Assembly: GCF_004364775.1 (NCBI RefSeq)
Contig: NZ_SOAL01000011.1
Span: forward strand, 144,552-208,551
Source of the DNA: Comamonas sp. JUb58
GTDB lineage: Bacteria; Pseudomonadota; Gammaproteobacteria; Burkholderiales; Burkholderiaceae_C
Length of the DNA: 64,000 bases
Direction of reading: 5' to 3'
Both the position numbers and the translations under genes were made by a program. Positions 44,024 to 53,669 of this stretch are shown one piece after another. Under the pieces are notes generated by a model. That model made no database searches and was not told where the DNA came from. It saw only the letters and a list, made by a program, of their open reading frames with translations. The first letter of the stretch is position 1; each line of letters starts with the position of its first letter.

Positions 44024-44509
44024 TCAGTCGCGGAAGTTGTTGAACGACACTGGCACGTCGGTTACGTCTTTCTTCAGCAGCGCCATCGCTGCTTGCAGAT
44101 CGTCGCGCTTGGCGCCGGTGATGCGCACGGCATCGCCCTGGATGGCGGCTTGCACCTTCATCTTGCTGTCCTTGATGAGCTTCTGGATCTTCTTGGCCAG
44201 CTCCTGCTCAATGCCGTTGCGCACCTTGATCACTTGCTTGACCTTGTCGCCGCCGACCTTTTGCACATCGCCCTTGTCCAGAAAGCGCACATCCACATTG
44301 CGCTTGGTCAGCTTGTTGCGCAGGATGTCTTCGACCTGCACCAGCTGGAAGTCGGCATCGCCGTACATGATGATCTCTTTGTCCTTGAGCTCGATCCCGG
44401 CCGACGTTCCCTTGAAGTCGAAACGGGTGCCAATTTCCTTGGCGGAATTCTCAACAGCGTTTTTCACCTCGACGAAGTCGGCTTCGCAAACCGTGTCAAA
44501 CGATGGCAT
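44024..44509 (-). CDS. yajQ: YajQ-family nucleotide-binding protein
   Basis: 161 aa, the usual length. The N-terminus [20 protein letters not shown] and the internal [14 protein letters not shown] and [20 protein letters not shown] are characteristic of the family: two ferredoxin-like domains. Homologues bind c-di-GMP or nucleic acid and act as effectors in Xanthomonas; the role here is inferred from family. The gene is divergent from murB, with 65 bases between starts. Confidence 0.94.
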   Translation of the reverse strand: MPSFDTVCEADFVEVKNAVENSAKEIGTRFDFKGTSAGIELKDKEIIMYGDADFQLVQVEDILRNKLTKRNVDVRFLDKGDVQKVGGDKVKQVIKVRNGIEQELAKKIQKLIKDSKMKVQAAIQGDAVRITGAKRDDLQAAMALLKKDVTDVPVSFNNFRD

Positions 44510-44574
44510 AAATACTCTCCTTGCAGGCCAGGCTGAGCGCCTGAGTGGGTCGCGACAAGTGCGACAATCTACCG

Positions 44575-45675
44575 ATGTTAGTCGAGAAAAATGCCCCGCT
44601 GCAGCAATACAACACCTTTGGCATCATGGCGCGGGCCATGAACCTGGTGCGCGTGCAGGCCCCGCAAGATATCCGTGATTTTCTGGCCCAGCCCCCTTTG
44701 GGCGCCAGCCGCCAGGTGGTGGTGCTGGGGGGCGGCAGCAATATCGTCATCACCGGCGATGTCGAGCCCACCGTCTTCAAGATGGAAATCATGGGCAAGC
44801 GCCTGGTCGAAGAGACCGACAAGCACTACATCATCGAGGTCGGTGCCGGTGAAGTCTGGCACGAGGTGGTGGCCTGGAGCCTGGCCCAGGGCTACCCCGG
44901 TTTGGAGAACCTGGCGCTCATCCCCGGCACTGCAGGCGCTGCGCCCGTACAGAACATTGGCGCCTATGGCGTGGAGCTGCAAGACCGCTTTGACTCGCTC
45001 GATGCCATCGACCTGAGCAATGGCGAACACTTCAGCCTGCAGGCCGCGCAGTGCGCGTTTGGCTACCGGGATTCGGTGTTCAAGCATGCGCCGGCCGAGA
45101 CCATGCCATTGACGATGATTGCCCGCGCCACCGGCGTGGCCGAGCCCCGTGGCATGGGCCTGGCGGGCCGTGCCGTCATCACCCATGTGCGGCTGCGCCT
45201 GGCCAAGGACTGGAAGCCCGAGCTGGGCTACCTGGACCTGGCCCGCAAGCAGGCCGAAAAAGGCATTGCGCAGCCCACGGCCCAGGATATTTTTGACTGG
45301 GTGGTCGAGATCCGCCGCGCCAAGCTGCCCGATCCGGCGCAGATCGGCAATGCTGGCAGCTTTTTCAAGAACCCTCAGGTCACTGCCGACCAGTGCGAGG
45401 ACATCATCGCGCGCGAACCCAAGATCGTGCACTACCCGATGCTCGATGGCAGCATCAAGCTGGCTGCGGGCTGGATGATTGATGCCTGCGGCTGGCGCGG
45501 CAAGAGCATTGGCAAGGCCGGTGTCTATGACCGCCAGGCACTGGTGCTCGTCAACCTGGGCGCGGGGGAGGGCAGCGTTACCGGTGGTGAGGTGGTGACA
45601 TTGGCGCGGGCCATCCAGACCAGCGTCTATGAGCGCTTTGGTATCCAGCTGGAGCCGGAACCTGTTGTCTGGTAA
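44575..45675 (+). CDS. murB: UDP-N-acetylenolpyruvoylglucosamine reductase MurB
   Basis: 366 aa. A cytoplasmic FAD enzyme that makes UDP-N-acetylmuramate for peptidoglycan. FAD-binding motifs: [35 protein letters not shown] and YRDSVFK (Tyr and Arg near the substrate). [11 protein letters not shown] holds the catalytic serine of type I Mur[21 protein letters not shown] and the C-terminal glutamate-bearing end complete the family. Start ATG 44575 follows from the conserved [12 protein letters not shown] opening. Confidence 0.96.
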   Translation: MLVEKNAPLQQYNTFGIMARAMNLVRVQAPQDIRDFLAQPPLGASRQVVVLGGGSNIVITGDVEPTVFKMEIMGKRLVEETDKHYIIEVGAGEVWHEVVAWSLAQGYPGLENLALIPGTAGAAPVQNIGAYGVELQDRFDSLDAIDLSNGEHFSLQAAQCAFGYRDSVFKHAPAETMPLTMIARATGVAEPRGMGLAGRAVITHVRLRLAKDWKPELGYLDLARKQAEKGIAQPTAQDIFDWVVEIRRAKLPDPAQIGNAGSFFKNPQVTADQCEDIIAREPKIVHYPMLDGSIKLAAGWMIDACGWRGKSIGKAGVYDRQALVLVNLGAGEGSVTGGEVVTLARAIQTSVYERFGIQLEPEPVVW

Positions 45676-45712
45676 GCGCTAAGGCCCATTCGCACCCCTA
45701 GTTGGGCGCGGA

Positions 45713-47029
45713 TCAGCGCTTGGCCGGCGGTATCCAGCGCGCCAGCGCAGCCGCCGCGCCCCAGGCCAGCAAGCCAATACAGGCGATGCCGCTGGCCAGC
45801 GACAGGCTACCAGCAAGAAACGACAGCAGTGCCGGCCCCAGCGATGAGCCCAGATCGGCCGCCAGGCGCCATAACCCCAGAAAATGCGCCCGGGCATGGC
45901 GCGGTGCGTGGTCGGCCCCCAAGGTCATGATCAGGCCTGAGCCAATGCCATTGCCAAAGCCCAGCGCCATGGCGGCCAGCAGCAAGGTCGTCACGCTGCC
46001 GGTCAACGGCATTAACAGCATCGCAGTACCCATCACCAGCATCGACGGCACGGCCACCCAGCGCCGGCCTTTTAGATCCATCAGCTGGCCGGCGGGGTAG
46101 AAGACCAGCATGTCGATGGCGCCGGCCAGCCCGTAGACCAGCGAGGCCGCTGCAGGCGCCAGTGCCAAATGGTCGGCCCACAGCGGAATGACCACCTGGC
46201 GCGAGGCGCGCACGGCGCTGACCAGCAGCACGCCCATGCCCAGGGTGAGAAACAGCCGGTGGTGATCGCGCAGGATGCCGGCGATGGACGGTGCCTCGGT
46301 CGGCACCGGCTGGCCCGGCAGCGCGCTGGGGGCTGCCAGATCCGGCACACGCAGCCCAATGGCTGCCGCGCAGAGCACGCCCACAATGCCCACCGCAAAG
46401 GCAGCATGCAGACCCCAGGTATGCATGGCCCAGGCGCCAATGAAGGGGCCGATGAACATGCCAATGCGCATCACGCCACCCAGGGTGGACAGAGCTCGGG
46501 CGCGGTAGGACACGGGCACGGCCTCGGTCAGATAGCTTTGCCGCGCCAGGTTGTAGACCGCCTGCGACATGCCCACCATCAGGCAGCCCAGCGCAAACAG
46601 CCAGAGCTGGTGGGTGGCCAGGCAGATGCCCATGCCGATGGCGCTCCACAGGCCCGCGGCCACAATCGCCCAGCGCTCACCCCAACGGGCAGTGATCAGC
46701 GATGCCGGGATATTGCTCAGCAAGGAGCCAATGCTGACCAGCCCCACCACCAGCGCTGCAATCGGCACCGAAGCGCCGAGATCGCGTGCCATCAGCACGA
46801 TGACCGGCAGCACCGCACCTTCGCCAATGCCAAACAGCAGCGAGGGGCCAAAGGCCGCCACGGCAATGCGGCGCAGCGAGAATTCTGCGTCGCTGTCTGC
46901 GACTGGATCGGATACGGGAGGAGGGGAGCTGGGCATGCCCATGTTGGGGATGAAGGGGGTGCGAATCTGCGCTGAAGGGCCGGGAGGTGATGGGTGCTGC
47001 TGAAAAACCTCTTGAAGCTTCATCAGCAC
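45713..47029 (-). CDS. Major facilitator superfamily transporter
   Basis: 438 aa with twelve predicted membrane helices, among them FGPSLLFGIGEGAVLPVIVL, IAALVVGLVSIGSLLSNIPA and a second half beginning LFLTLGMGVLLVSAVR. The MFS loop motif appears as ITARWGERWAIV and PAGQLMDLKGRRWVAV. The family is most like small drug or sugar exporters; substrate unknown. The first about 45 residues are polar and proline-rich. Starts at 47023 (ATG) or 46942 (MGMPSS) are possible alternatives, and no ribosome site decides among them. Confidence 0.82.
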   Translation of the reverse strand: MLMKLQEVFQQHPSPPGPSAQIRTPFIPNMGMPSSPPPVSDPVADSDAEFSLRRIAVAAFGPSLLFGIGEGAVLPVIVLMARDLGASVPIAALVVGLVSIGSLLSNIPASLITARWGERWAIVAAGLWSAIGMGICLATHQLWLFALGCLMVGMSQAVYNLARQSYLTEAVPVSYRARALSTLGGVMRIGMFIGPFIGAWAMHTWGLHAAFAVGIVGVLCAAAIGLRVPDLAAPSALPGQPVPTEAPSIAGILRDHHRLFLTLGMGVLLVSAVRASRQVVIPLWADHLALAPAAASLVYGLAGAIDMLVFYPAGQLMDLKGRRWVAVPSMLVMGTAMLLMPLTGSVTTLLLAAMALGFGNGIGSGLIMTLGADHAPRHARAHFLGLWRLAADLGSSLGPALLSFLAGSLSLASGIACIGLLAWGAAAALARWIPPAKR

Positions 47030-47103
47030 CGGGCCCTATTTTGCGCCTGCCCGGCGCTGGCATGGCGCTGATGCTGTCGCGGGCAGAACTCGGCCTGCGC
47101 CGC

Positions 47104-47880
47104 TTACTTCAGGCTTCCAGAGAGGAAACGTGCCAGGCGCTCACTCTTGGGGTTGGCCAGCACCTCGCGCGGCGGGCCTTGCTCTTCGATCAGCCCCTGG
47201 TGCAGGAAGATCACGTGGTTGGAGACCTCGCGGGCAAAGCCCATTTCATGGGTGACGACCAGCATGGTGCGGCCTTCCTGGGCGAGCACCTGCATCACGC
47301 GCAGCACCTCGCCGACCAGTTCGGGATCGAGGGCCGAGGTGGGCTCGTCAAACAGCATCACCTCGGGCTCCACCGCCAGCGCGCGGGCGATGGCCACGCG
47401 TTGCTGCTGGCCGCCGCTCATGTGGTTGGGGTAGCTGTCTTCCTTGTTCTCCAGGCCCACCAGCTTGAGGTACTTGCGGGCACGGGCCACGGCCTCGTCC
47501 TTGCTGATGCCCAGCACATGCACCGGAACTTCGATGATGTTCTGCAGCACGGTCATGTGGGCCCAGAGATTGAAATGCTGGAACACCATGGCCAGCTTGC
47601 TGCGCAGGCGTTGGAGCTGCTTGGGGTCGACCGCGTCCAGCGCGCCATTGCGGCCGGTGCGCAGTTGCAGCTCTTCGCCTGCGACGATGATCTGGCCCTG
47701 CTGCGGTTGCTCCAGCAGGTTGATGCAGCGCAGAAAGGTGCTCTTGCCCGAGCCGGAGCTGCCGATGATGCTGATCACGTCGCCAGCGCAGGCGTTGAGC
47801 GAGACGCCCTTGAGCACCTGGTTGCTGCCATAGCTCTTGTGGATGTCCAGCGCCTGCAGTTTGTAGTTGGATGCGTTCAT
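47104..47880 (-). CDS. Polar amino-acid ABC transporter, ATP-binding subunit (HisP/ArtP-like)
   Basis: 258 aa from ATG 47880. Walker [10 protein letters not shown] (about 40-48), Q-loop [17 protein letters not shown], signature [16 protein letters not shown], Walker [13 protein letters not shown] and the switch histidine in LVVTHEMGF. Powers uptake of a basic or polar amino acid together with the two permeases and binding protein encoded upstream on the same strand. The frame is open to 47961, but the N-terminus before [19 protein letters not shown] is shadow. Confidence 0.93.
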   Translation of the reverse strand: MNASNYKLQALDIHKSYGSNQVLKGVSLNACAGDVISIIGSSGSGKSTFLRCINLLEQPQQGQIIVAGEELQLRTGRNGALDAVDPKQLQRLRSKLAMVFQHFNLWAHMTVLQNIIEVPVHVLGISKDEAVARARKYLKLVGLENKEDSYPNHMSGGQQQRVAIARALAVEPEVMLFDEPTSALDPELVGEVLRVMQVLAQEGRTMLVVTHEMGFAREVSNHVIFLHQGLIEEQGPPREVLANPKSERLARFLSGSLK

Positions 47881-47899
47881 ATCTCGATGCTCGAATGTC

Positions 47900-48613
47900 T
47901 TAGGCCTTGCGCGGGGCCAGATAGCCCAGGAAGCGGCGCTCGGCGAGGCGGAAGATGCCAATCAGGATAAAGGTGATGCTCAGGTAGATGGCGGCCGCCG
48001 CGATATAGGCTTCAAACGGCAGGTAGTAGTCCGAGTACACCCGGCTGGCAGCGCCGGTCAGGTCCACCAGCGAGGGCACGGTCGATGCCAGGCTGGTCGA
48101 GTGCAGCATCATCACCACCTCATTGCTGTAAGCGGGCAGGGTGCGGCGGATGGCGCTGGGCAGGACGATGCGGCGCATCAGCTGCCAGCGGCTCATGCCC
48201 ATCGCGCGGGCCGCTTCCACTTCGCCCTTGTAGGTTTCGCGGATCGAGCCGGCCAGCATCTCGGCCGTGTAGGCGGCCGTGTTCAGGGTGAAGGCCAGGA
48301 AGGCGCAGAAGAAGGGCTCTTTGAAATAGGTCCAGGGCCAGACCGCATCCCAGCGCGCCTGCACCCATTCGAGCTGCGAGAAGCCGTAGTAGATCAGGTA
48401 GACCTGGATCAGCAGCGGCGTGCCGCGCATGAAATAGGTAAAGGCGCCCACGGTTTTGCGCAGCAGCCAGGAGCGGCTGACCAGGGCGAGCGCGCCCAGC
48501 AAGGCCAGCACCGCACCAATGGCCAGGCTGGAGAGCAGCAGCTTGAGGGTGGTGACCAGGCCCTCACCGTACAGCGCAAGGGTGTCCGGCTGAAAAATGA
48601 CTTCCCAGTTCAT
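47900..48613 (-). CDS. Polar amino-acid ABC transporter permease (HisM-like)
   Basis: 237 aa from ATG 48613, overlapping the previous permease stop by ATGA. Inner-membrane permease with the EAA loop [20 protein letters not shown] that contacts the ATPase. Helices include [20 protein letters not shown] and [37 protein letters not shown] is the typical HisM/GlnP signature. Forms a heterodimeric channel with the next permease. Confidence 0.92.
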   Translation of the reverse strand: MNWEVIFQPDTLALYGEGLVTTLKLLLSSLAIGAVLALLGALALVSRSWLLRKTVGAFTYFMRGTPLLIQVYLIYYGFSQLEWVQARWDAVWPWTYFKEPFFCAFLAFTLNTAAYTAEMLAGSIRETYKGEVEAARAMGMSRWQLMRRIVLPSAIRRTLPAYSNEVVMMLHSTSLASTVPSLVDLTGAASRVYSDYYLPFEAYIAAAAIYLSITFILIGIFRLAERRFLGYLAPRKA

Positions 48614-49296
48614 AGCTGCACCTTTTCGGTTCCCAGGCTGTAGCGGGCATTGAGGCGGCCCAGCGCCCACAGCGATGCCGAGGTGTAGATCAGGTACAGC
48701 GCAGCGGTGAACAGGAAAAAGATGAAGGGCTCTCGCGCAGCGGCGCTGGCCTGCTTGGCCAAATAGGTCATGTCTTGCAAGCCGATCAGGCTGACCAGCG
48801 CGGTGGCCTTGATCAGCACCAGCCAGTTATTGGTAAAGCCGGGCAGCGCATAGCGCACCATTTGCGGCAGGGTGATGCGGAAGAAGGTCTTGGCCGGGCT
48901 CATGCCGAAGGCCCAGGCTGCTTCCATCTGGCCCTTGGGGATGGCCAGGATCGCGCCCCGGAAGGTTTCGGTCATGTAGGCGCCGTAGATAAAGCCGATT
49001 GTGAAGGAGCCGGCGACAAAGGGGTTGAGGTCGACGGAGCTTTCGCTGCCCATCTTCTCCAGCAAGGTATTGAGGCCGATGGCGCCGCCGTAGAAGATCA
49101 GCAGCATCATCACCAGCTCGGGGATGCCGCGCACGATGGAGGTGTAGAAGGTGGCCAGCACCACCAGGGGGCGCCGCCCTGACAGCTTGGCACTGGCGCC
49201 CAGCAGCCCCAGCACGGTGGCGATGGCAGCCGATGCCAGCGAGACCGCCACGGTGAGCAGCGAGCCCATCAGGATCGATTGAAAGTAATCACTCAT
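48610..49296 (-). CDS. Polar amino-acid ABC transporter permease (HisQ-like)
   Basis: 228 aa from ATG 49296. The HisQ-type signature YTSIVRGIPELVMMLLIFYG and the EAA loop AAWAFGMSPAKTFFRITLPQ are clear. Five helices are likely. It pairs with the HisM-like subunit encoded immediately downstream; the stop overlaps that start. The upstream frame to 49395 is shadow, since the family start MSDYFQSILMGSLLT is evident. Confidence 0.92.
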   Translation of the reverse strand: MSDYFQSILMGSLLTVAVSLASAAIATVLGLLGASAKLSGRRPLVVLATFYTSIVRGIPELVMMLLIFYGGAIGLNTLLEKMGSESSVDLNPFVAGSFTIGFIYGAYMTETFRGAILAIPKGQMEAAWAFGMSPAKTFFRITLPQMVRYALPGFTNNWLVLIKATALVSLIGLQDMTYLAKQASAAAREPFIFFLFTAALYLIYTSASLWALGRLNARYSLGTEKVQL

Positions 49297-49490
49297 AGTT
49301 TTTGGCCTTAGGCGCCGTGATTGCGGTGCGCAATCGGGCCCATGGATGGCCTGGTGTTTGCCTCGGGAAGGCGCTGCAAATAGGCCTGGCACCATGGAAT
49401 TGCGGCGCGATTCATCCAGTATGAAGACTCTGGAGCAGCGCGCCGCTTGGTGTTAGCCCTGAGCAAAGGCGCCTGGGCGCCTTGCAAAGA

Positions 49491-50252
49491 TCAGTTGCCG
49501 TAGGGGTCGAAATCGAAGTACTTCTTCGCAATCGTGGCATAGGTGCCATTGCTGCGGATGGTCTTGATCGCTTCGTTGATCTGCTTTTTCAGATCGCCCT
49601 GGTTCTTGCGCATCGCAATGCCGATGCCGTCACCGTAGTACTTGGTTTCGTACTGGTCCGGGCCCTTGTAGCCGTAGTCGGCACCTTCGGGCTTGCGCAG
49701 GAAACCGCCATTGACTTCCACCTTGTCGGCCACGGTGCCGTCGAGGCGACCGGACTTCACATCCAGGTAGACCTGGTCCTGGGCTTCATAAGGCACGATG
49801 GTCGCGCCTGCGGGCTTGAGCTCGCCGTTGGCCCACTTCTCTTGGGTGGAGCCCTTGAGCACGCCAATCTTCAGGCCCTTGGCTGAAGCGGGGCCCTTGT
49901 ATTCCACGCTCTTCTTCAGCACCACGGCGCTGGGGGTCTTGTAGTAGCGGTCGCTGAAGTCCACCACGCGGCGGCGCTCGTCGGTCATCGACATGGAGCT
50001 GACGATGACGTCATATTTCTTGGCTTGCAGGCCGGGGATCATGCTGTCCCAGACTTGCTCGACAAACACGCACTTGCGCTTGATCTGCTCGCACACCGCC
50101 TTGGCGATGTCCACGTCAAAACCGGTGACTTCGCCTTGGGGCGTCTTGTAGGTGAACGGTTCGTAGGTCGGGTCGACAGCTACTTTCAGGTCTGCAGCAA
50201 ATGCAGGGGCTGCGATAGCGGCCACTGCCAATGCGATCAAGGTTTTACGCAT
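49491..50252 (-). CDS. Periplasmic polar amino-acid binding protein (HisJ/ArgT-like)
   Basis: 253 aa with signal peptide (residues 1-19, ALAVAAIAAPAFA-A). The SBP family 3 signature GFDVDIAKAVCEQIKRKCVF is present, followed by ligand-pocket elements YDVIVSSMSMTDERRRVVDF (the Arg that grips the alpha-carboxylate) and VYLDVKSGRLDGTVADKVEV. Most like lysine/arginine/ornithine or histidine binders, with two cysteines at the LAO/HisJ positions. First gene of the transport operon; 194 bases separate it from the permease gene. Confidence 0.93.
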   Translation of the reverse strand: MRKTLIALAVAAIAAPAFAADLKVAVDPTYEPFTYKTPQGEVTGFDVDIAKAVCEQIKRKCVFVEQVWDSMIPGLQAKKYDVIVSSMSMTDERRRVVDFSDRYYKTPSAVVLKKSVEYKGPASAKGLKIGVLKGSTQEKWANGELKPAGATIVPYEAQDQVYLDVKSGRLDGTVADKVEVNGGFLRKPEGADYGYKGPDQYETKYYGDGIGIAMRKNQGDLKKQINEAIKTIRSNGTYATIAKKYFDFDPYGN

Positions 50253-50552
50253 AGTGAATCCTCGGATCCTAATGTTGATAAGGTGGCTAGCATGCTAGTG
50301 CTTTTGCTGCCCGCCGTCGGGGTCTCAAATCAGCTTGTGGCGACCCGGCGACAGCCCTGCGCCGTGCTTTCAGGCAAAGCGGCGAGCTTGTGCGCATTAT
50401 CACCAGCCTAAATGGCCATTGAGCGCAAAAATCGACGTTGAAGCGTCAATTTTTACGCCCTATCCAGGGAAACACTAATAAGTATGGGTTGTGACAGTCG
50501 TTTCGATCATCTATTTTGTCGAAACGATTGCACTAAGGGACGATACAGGTCC
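50253..50552. other. Intergenic promoter region with inverted repeat
   Basis: 300 bases. It holds the promoter of the amino-acid transport operon. A perfect 9-bp inverted repeat, TCGTTTCGA at 50498-50506 and TCGAAACGA at 50519-50527 with 12 bases between, lies 25 bases past the end of the next gene (50553). It could be its terminator, although a T tract is weak, or an operator. No gene is seen. Confidence 0.45.
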
Positions 50553-51032
50553 TTACTTCTTCCAGTAGCCAGGGCGGATCAGCAGGCTGTGGACGCGGTA
50601 GGGCGCCTTTTCCTCGATGCCGATGTCCATCGGCACATAGGCCTTGTCACACTGCAGCAGGTAGCTGGTGATGTAGGGCGTGGGGCTGGTCATCTGGGCG
50701 CCCACCTTGCAGCTGCCGACGCTTTGGTGCACGTCGTTGAACACCTGCTTCATCTGATCGGCCGTGACCTGCTTGTTGAAGTCTTCGGTAAAGGTTTTGG
50801 AATCAGGCACGGCGGCCTTGCCTTCAAACGCGGCCAACAGCGCCTGGAAGCGCTGGGCCAGAGCCTTTTCTGCTGCCGGATTGGGCGCGGGTGCCTGGGG
50901 TGCTGCCTCAGCGGCGGGCTGTGCGGCCGCAGGCGCTGGGCTGGCCGCTCCCTGGCTGCTCTGGGCCTGGGCAGCCAAAGCGGCGCAGGCCAGAGCGGTG
51001 GACAACAGGGCGTGGCGGGACATACGGTGCAT
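50553..51032 (-). CDS. Hypothetical secreted protein
   Basis: 159 aa from ATG 51032 with AAGGAAAA at 51039-51046. The signal peptide is about residues 1-24 (ALLSTALACAALAAQA-Q). An Ala/Pro-rich spacer (about 25-55) leads to a folded C-terminal half with EDFNKQVTADQMKQVFNDVH, SVGSCKVGAQM and a cysteine in LLQCDKAYV, suggesting one disulfide. It recalls small periplasmic DUF3887-type domains, but I cannot confirm that. Not linked to neighbours by spacing. Confidence 0.65.
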   Translation of the reverse strand: MHRMSRHALLSTALACAALAAQAQSSQGAASPAPAAAQPAAEAAPQAPAPNPAAEKALAQRFQALLAAFEGKAAVPDSKTFTEDFNKQVTADQMKQVFNDVHQSVGSCKVGAQMTSPTPYITSYLLQCDKAYVPMDIGIEEKAPYRVHSLLIRPGYWKK

Positions 51033-51445
51033 GCGGTTTTCCTTGGTGTGGTTTTGCATCGGGCCATCCTAGGCGCTGTGGCAGCGCTGGTGGTAACACT
51101 TGGTGTTCAGACGCAGGGGGATGAAAGGGGCGCAGAAGGCCTTCTAGAGGCAGGTCCTGCAGTCTTAACGGGCGAGCAGCGCAGCGGGTGCACATGTCGA
51201 TCTGCTCAGTCTCTCCACTGTGCACCTTCCACACAGCAGGCGCAGGCCATCCAATGCCGTAAGACAGATTGGGAATTGGCCTACATAGTCAGTCGATGCA
51301 AAAACCAGCTAAGGCCAGCATCCATGCGCTTCTGCGGCGCGCGCATGCGGCCTGGCGCGGCCCGCTTTCATCTTGGCGACCCGGTTTTGGCGGGCTTGCG
51401 GCTAAGGTGTCGCGCAGTGATATGCAACCCCTGAAGGAAATCGAG
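51033..51445. other. Intergenic region, nothing recognised
   Basis: 413 bases between divergent genes, so promoters for both must be here. No inverted repeat, box or small gene stands out. The longer frames crossing it are shadows or unconvincing upstream extensions. Confidence 0.4.
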
Positions 51446-52990
51446 ATGAATGGCGCACACAGTCTGGTCAAGACTTTGCTGGCGGCAGGTGTGGACACCT
51501 GCTTTGCAAACCCCGGCACCAGCGAGATGCACTTTGTAGCAGCTTTGGACCAGATACCGGGCATGCACTGCGTGCTGGGCCTGCAGGAAAACGTGGTGAC
51601 CGGCATGGCCGATGGCTACTACCGCATCGCACGCAAGCCCGCCTGCACCTTGCTGCACTGCGGCCCGGGCTTGGCCAATGGCCTGGCCAACCTGCACAAT
51701 GCCCGGCGCGCGCGCAGCGGCATCGTCAATATCGTCGGCGACCAGGCCACCTACCACCGGCCTTTTGATGCACCGCTGACGGCCGACACCGATGGCCTGG
51801 CCCGCACGGTATCGGCCTGGGTGCATACCAGCACCCACAGTGCGGACCTGGGCCAGGATGCCGCGATGGCGGTGCGTGCCGCCTCAACCTTCCCCGGCCA
51901 GATTGCCAGCCTGATCCTGCCGGCCAATGTCTCATGGGACGAGGGCGGTGTGGTGGCGCAGCCGCTGCCTGTGCCTGCGCCGCCAGCGGTGGATGGCCAT
52001 GCGATTGATGGCGTAGCAAGGGTGCTGCGCCAGGCGGGCGGCAAGGCCTTGATTTTGCTGTCTGGCGCGGCGGTGTTTGCGCCGGCCCAGGCGCTGGTGT
52101 GGCGGCTGGCGCAGGCCAGCGGCGCTGACGTATTGGCAGAGTACGGCGCATCGCATCTGCAGCGCGGCCAAGGCCGCATGGCGCTGGAGCGCGTGCCCTA
52201 TGGCATGGAGGCCGCCATCAAGACCCTGGTCAAATATGAGCACATCATCCTGGTGGGGGCCAAGCCGCCGGTGGGCTTTTTTGCCTACCCGGGCCTGCCA
52301 TCCACCCAGTACCCGGACAGCGCCCAGCTGCATGTGCTGACGCGCCCCGATCAGGAGCCACTGACGGCATTGCAGGCCCTGGTCGATGCACTGCAGGCGC
52401 CGCAGGCCGCCATACCCGATGCCGGCCCCCGGCCTGAGGCGGCCACCGGCGCGCCCACGCCCGAGGGCCTGGCCCGCACCGTGGCAGCGTTGATGCCCGA
52501 GGGTGCCATCGTCTCGGACGAGAGCATCTCCTACGGCCGGGGCTTTTACCCGCACACGCATGCCGCGCTGGCGCATGACTGGCTGCACCTAGCCGGCGGC
52601 GCCATTGGTGATGGCATGCCGGTCGCGACCGGCGCCGCCATTGGCGCGGGCAAACAGCGCCGGGTGATCAACCTGCAGGCCGATGGCTCTGCTATGTATT
52701 CGCTGCAATCGCTGTGGACGCAGGCGCGCGAGCAGCTGCCTGTCACCACCATCGTGCTGAACAACAGCCGCTACAACATCCTGATTGGCGAATACAAGGG
52801 CGTGGGCGCCACCCCGGGCGCCACCGCCATGCAGATGCTGGACCTGGGCAACCCATCGATCGGCTGGGTGAAACTGGCCGAAGGCATGGGTGTGGAAGCG
52901 GCACGGGCCACGACCATGGAGGACTGCGCCCGGCTGATGCAGGCCAGCTTTGCCAAACCTGGCCCGTTCTTGATTGAACTGATAATTTAA
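51446..52990 (+). CDS. Thiamine-diphosphate enzyme, acetolactate synthase large-subunit-like
   Basis: 514 aa from ATG 51446 with AAGGAAA at 51434-51440. The N-terminal TPP domain has the catalytic glutamate in GLQENVVTGMADGYYRI. The C-terminal domain holds the cofactor motif NLQADGSAMYSLQS ... IVLNNSRYN (ADG in place of the usual GDG). Sequence such as ANPGTSEMHFVAAL places it near benzoylformate decarboxylase/oxalyl-CoA-type relatives annotated as acetolactate synthase. It lacks a neighbouring small subunit, so a role in branched-chain synthesis is doubtful; a 2-oxoacid decarboxylase is possible. ATG 51422 is an alternative start. Confidence 0.85.
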   Translation: MNGAHSLVKTLLAAGVDTCFANPGTSEMHFVAALDQIPGMHCVLGLQENVVTGMADGYYRIARKPACTLLHCGPGLANGLANLHNARRARSGIVNIVGDQATYHRPFDAPLTADTDGLARTVSAWVHTSTHSADLGQDAAMAVRAASTFPGQIASLILPANVSWDEGGVVAQPLPVPAPPAVDGHAIDGVARVLRQAGGKALILLSGAAVFAPAQALVWRLAQASGADVLAEYGASHLQRGQGRMALERVPYGMEAAIKTLVKYEHIILVGAKPPVGFFAYPGLPSTQYPDSAQLHVLTRPDQEPLTALQALVDALQAPQAAIPDAGPRPEAATGAPTPEGLARTVAALMPEGAIVSDESISYGRGFYPHTHAALAHDWLHLAGGAIGDGMPVATGAAIGAGKQRRVINLQADGSAMYSLQSLWTQAREQLPVTTIVLNNSRYNILIGEYKGVGATPGATAMQMLDLGNPSIGWVKLAEGMGVEAARATTMEDCARLMQASFAKPGPFLIELII

Positions 52991-53028
52991 TAAATTCTGA
53001 AAGTTCAGGTTTACACTCCTGCCTGACC

Positions 53029-53460
53029 ATGCTCCAACGCCTGCGCAGCCGCCCCCGCTTTTCCGCCCTGATCACGGCGGTTTTTGCGTTGCTGCTGCTG
53101 TTGGCATCGGTGGCAGGTGTGCAGGTGCGTGTGCTGGCGCAGCCGATGGCGGCGGCGCTGGCGGCCGATGTCTGCAGCGTCAATGCGCCTGCGCTGGATC
53201 TGGCCCATGCCGACCACTTGGCGTCGGATGATCTGCTGCCCGATGGCAGCGACAGCCATGCCAGCCACAGCGGGCACAGCGCCCATGGCGCCGATTGCGT
53301 GCTCTGTATCGCCATGGCGCTGCCGCAGGCCTTTGCCGCCGATGTGCACCGACCAGCGGCCCCTGCCTTCCACCGCCCGTGGCAGGCCCAGACAGGCCAC
53401 AGCCCCCAAGCGCCGGGCGCGCCACTGCCCGCGCGCGGCCCACCACCCGTCCTCGCCTAA
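53029..53460 (+). CDS. DUF2946-family secreted protein, copper-associated
   Basis: 143 aa. A signal peptide or anchor (FSALITAVFALLLLLASVAG) is followed by a short region and then HASHSGHSAHGADCVLCIAM, the His-rich stretch ending in CxxC that typifies DUF2946. These proteins commonly sit beside copper receptor genes. A TonB-dependent copper receptor follows 209 bases downstream. The His/Cys cluster could bind copper in the periplasm. The proline-rich tail is not conserved. Confidence 0.78.
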   Translation: MLQRLRSRPRFSALITAVFALLLLLASVAGVQVRVLAQPMAAALAADVCSVNAPALDLAHADHLASDDLLPDGSDSHASHSGHSAHGADCVLCIAMALPQAFAADVHRPAAPAFHRPWQAQTGHSPQAPGAPLPARGPPPVLA

Positions 53461-53669
53461 GTGTTGATGCCGCAGTGATGCTGCTGCCCATTCTGCGCGA
53501 TGCGTGCAAAAGGCAGTGCTACAGCCTCTGCGGCCCATGGGCCTCTTCGCCATGCTTTTGATGCCTGCTTTGGCTGCCTTTGCTGCGGCCGGCTGGGCAT
53601 GGCTGCGAGCGCCTCCATCACATATATGCAAGCCGCTGCGCCCTGCAGCGCTTGCTGCGAGAGACCTTG

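Noticed and set aside
50498..50527. Inverted repeat as a definite terminator
   Set aside because: The stem is only 9 bp, the loop is 12 bases and there is no clear T tract. It is noted in the gap entry only.
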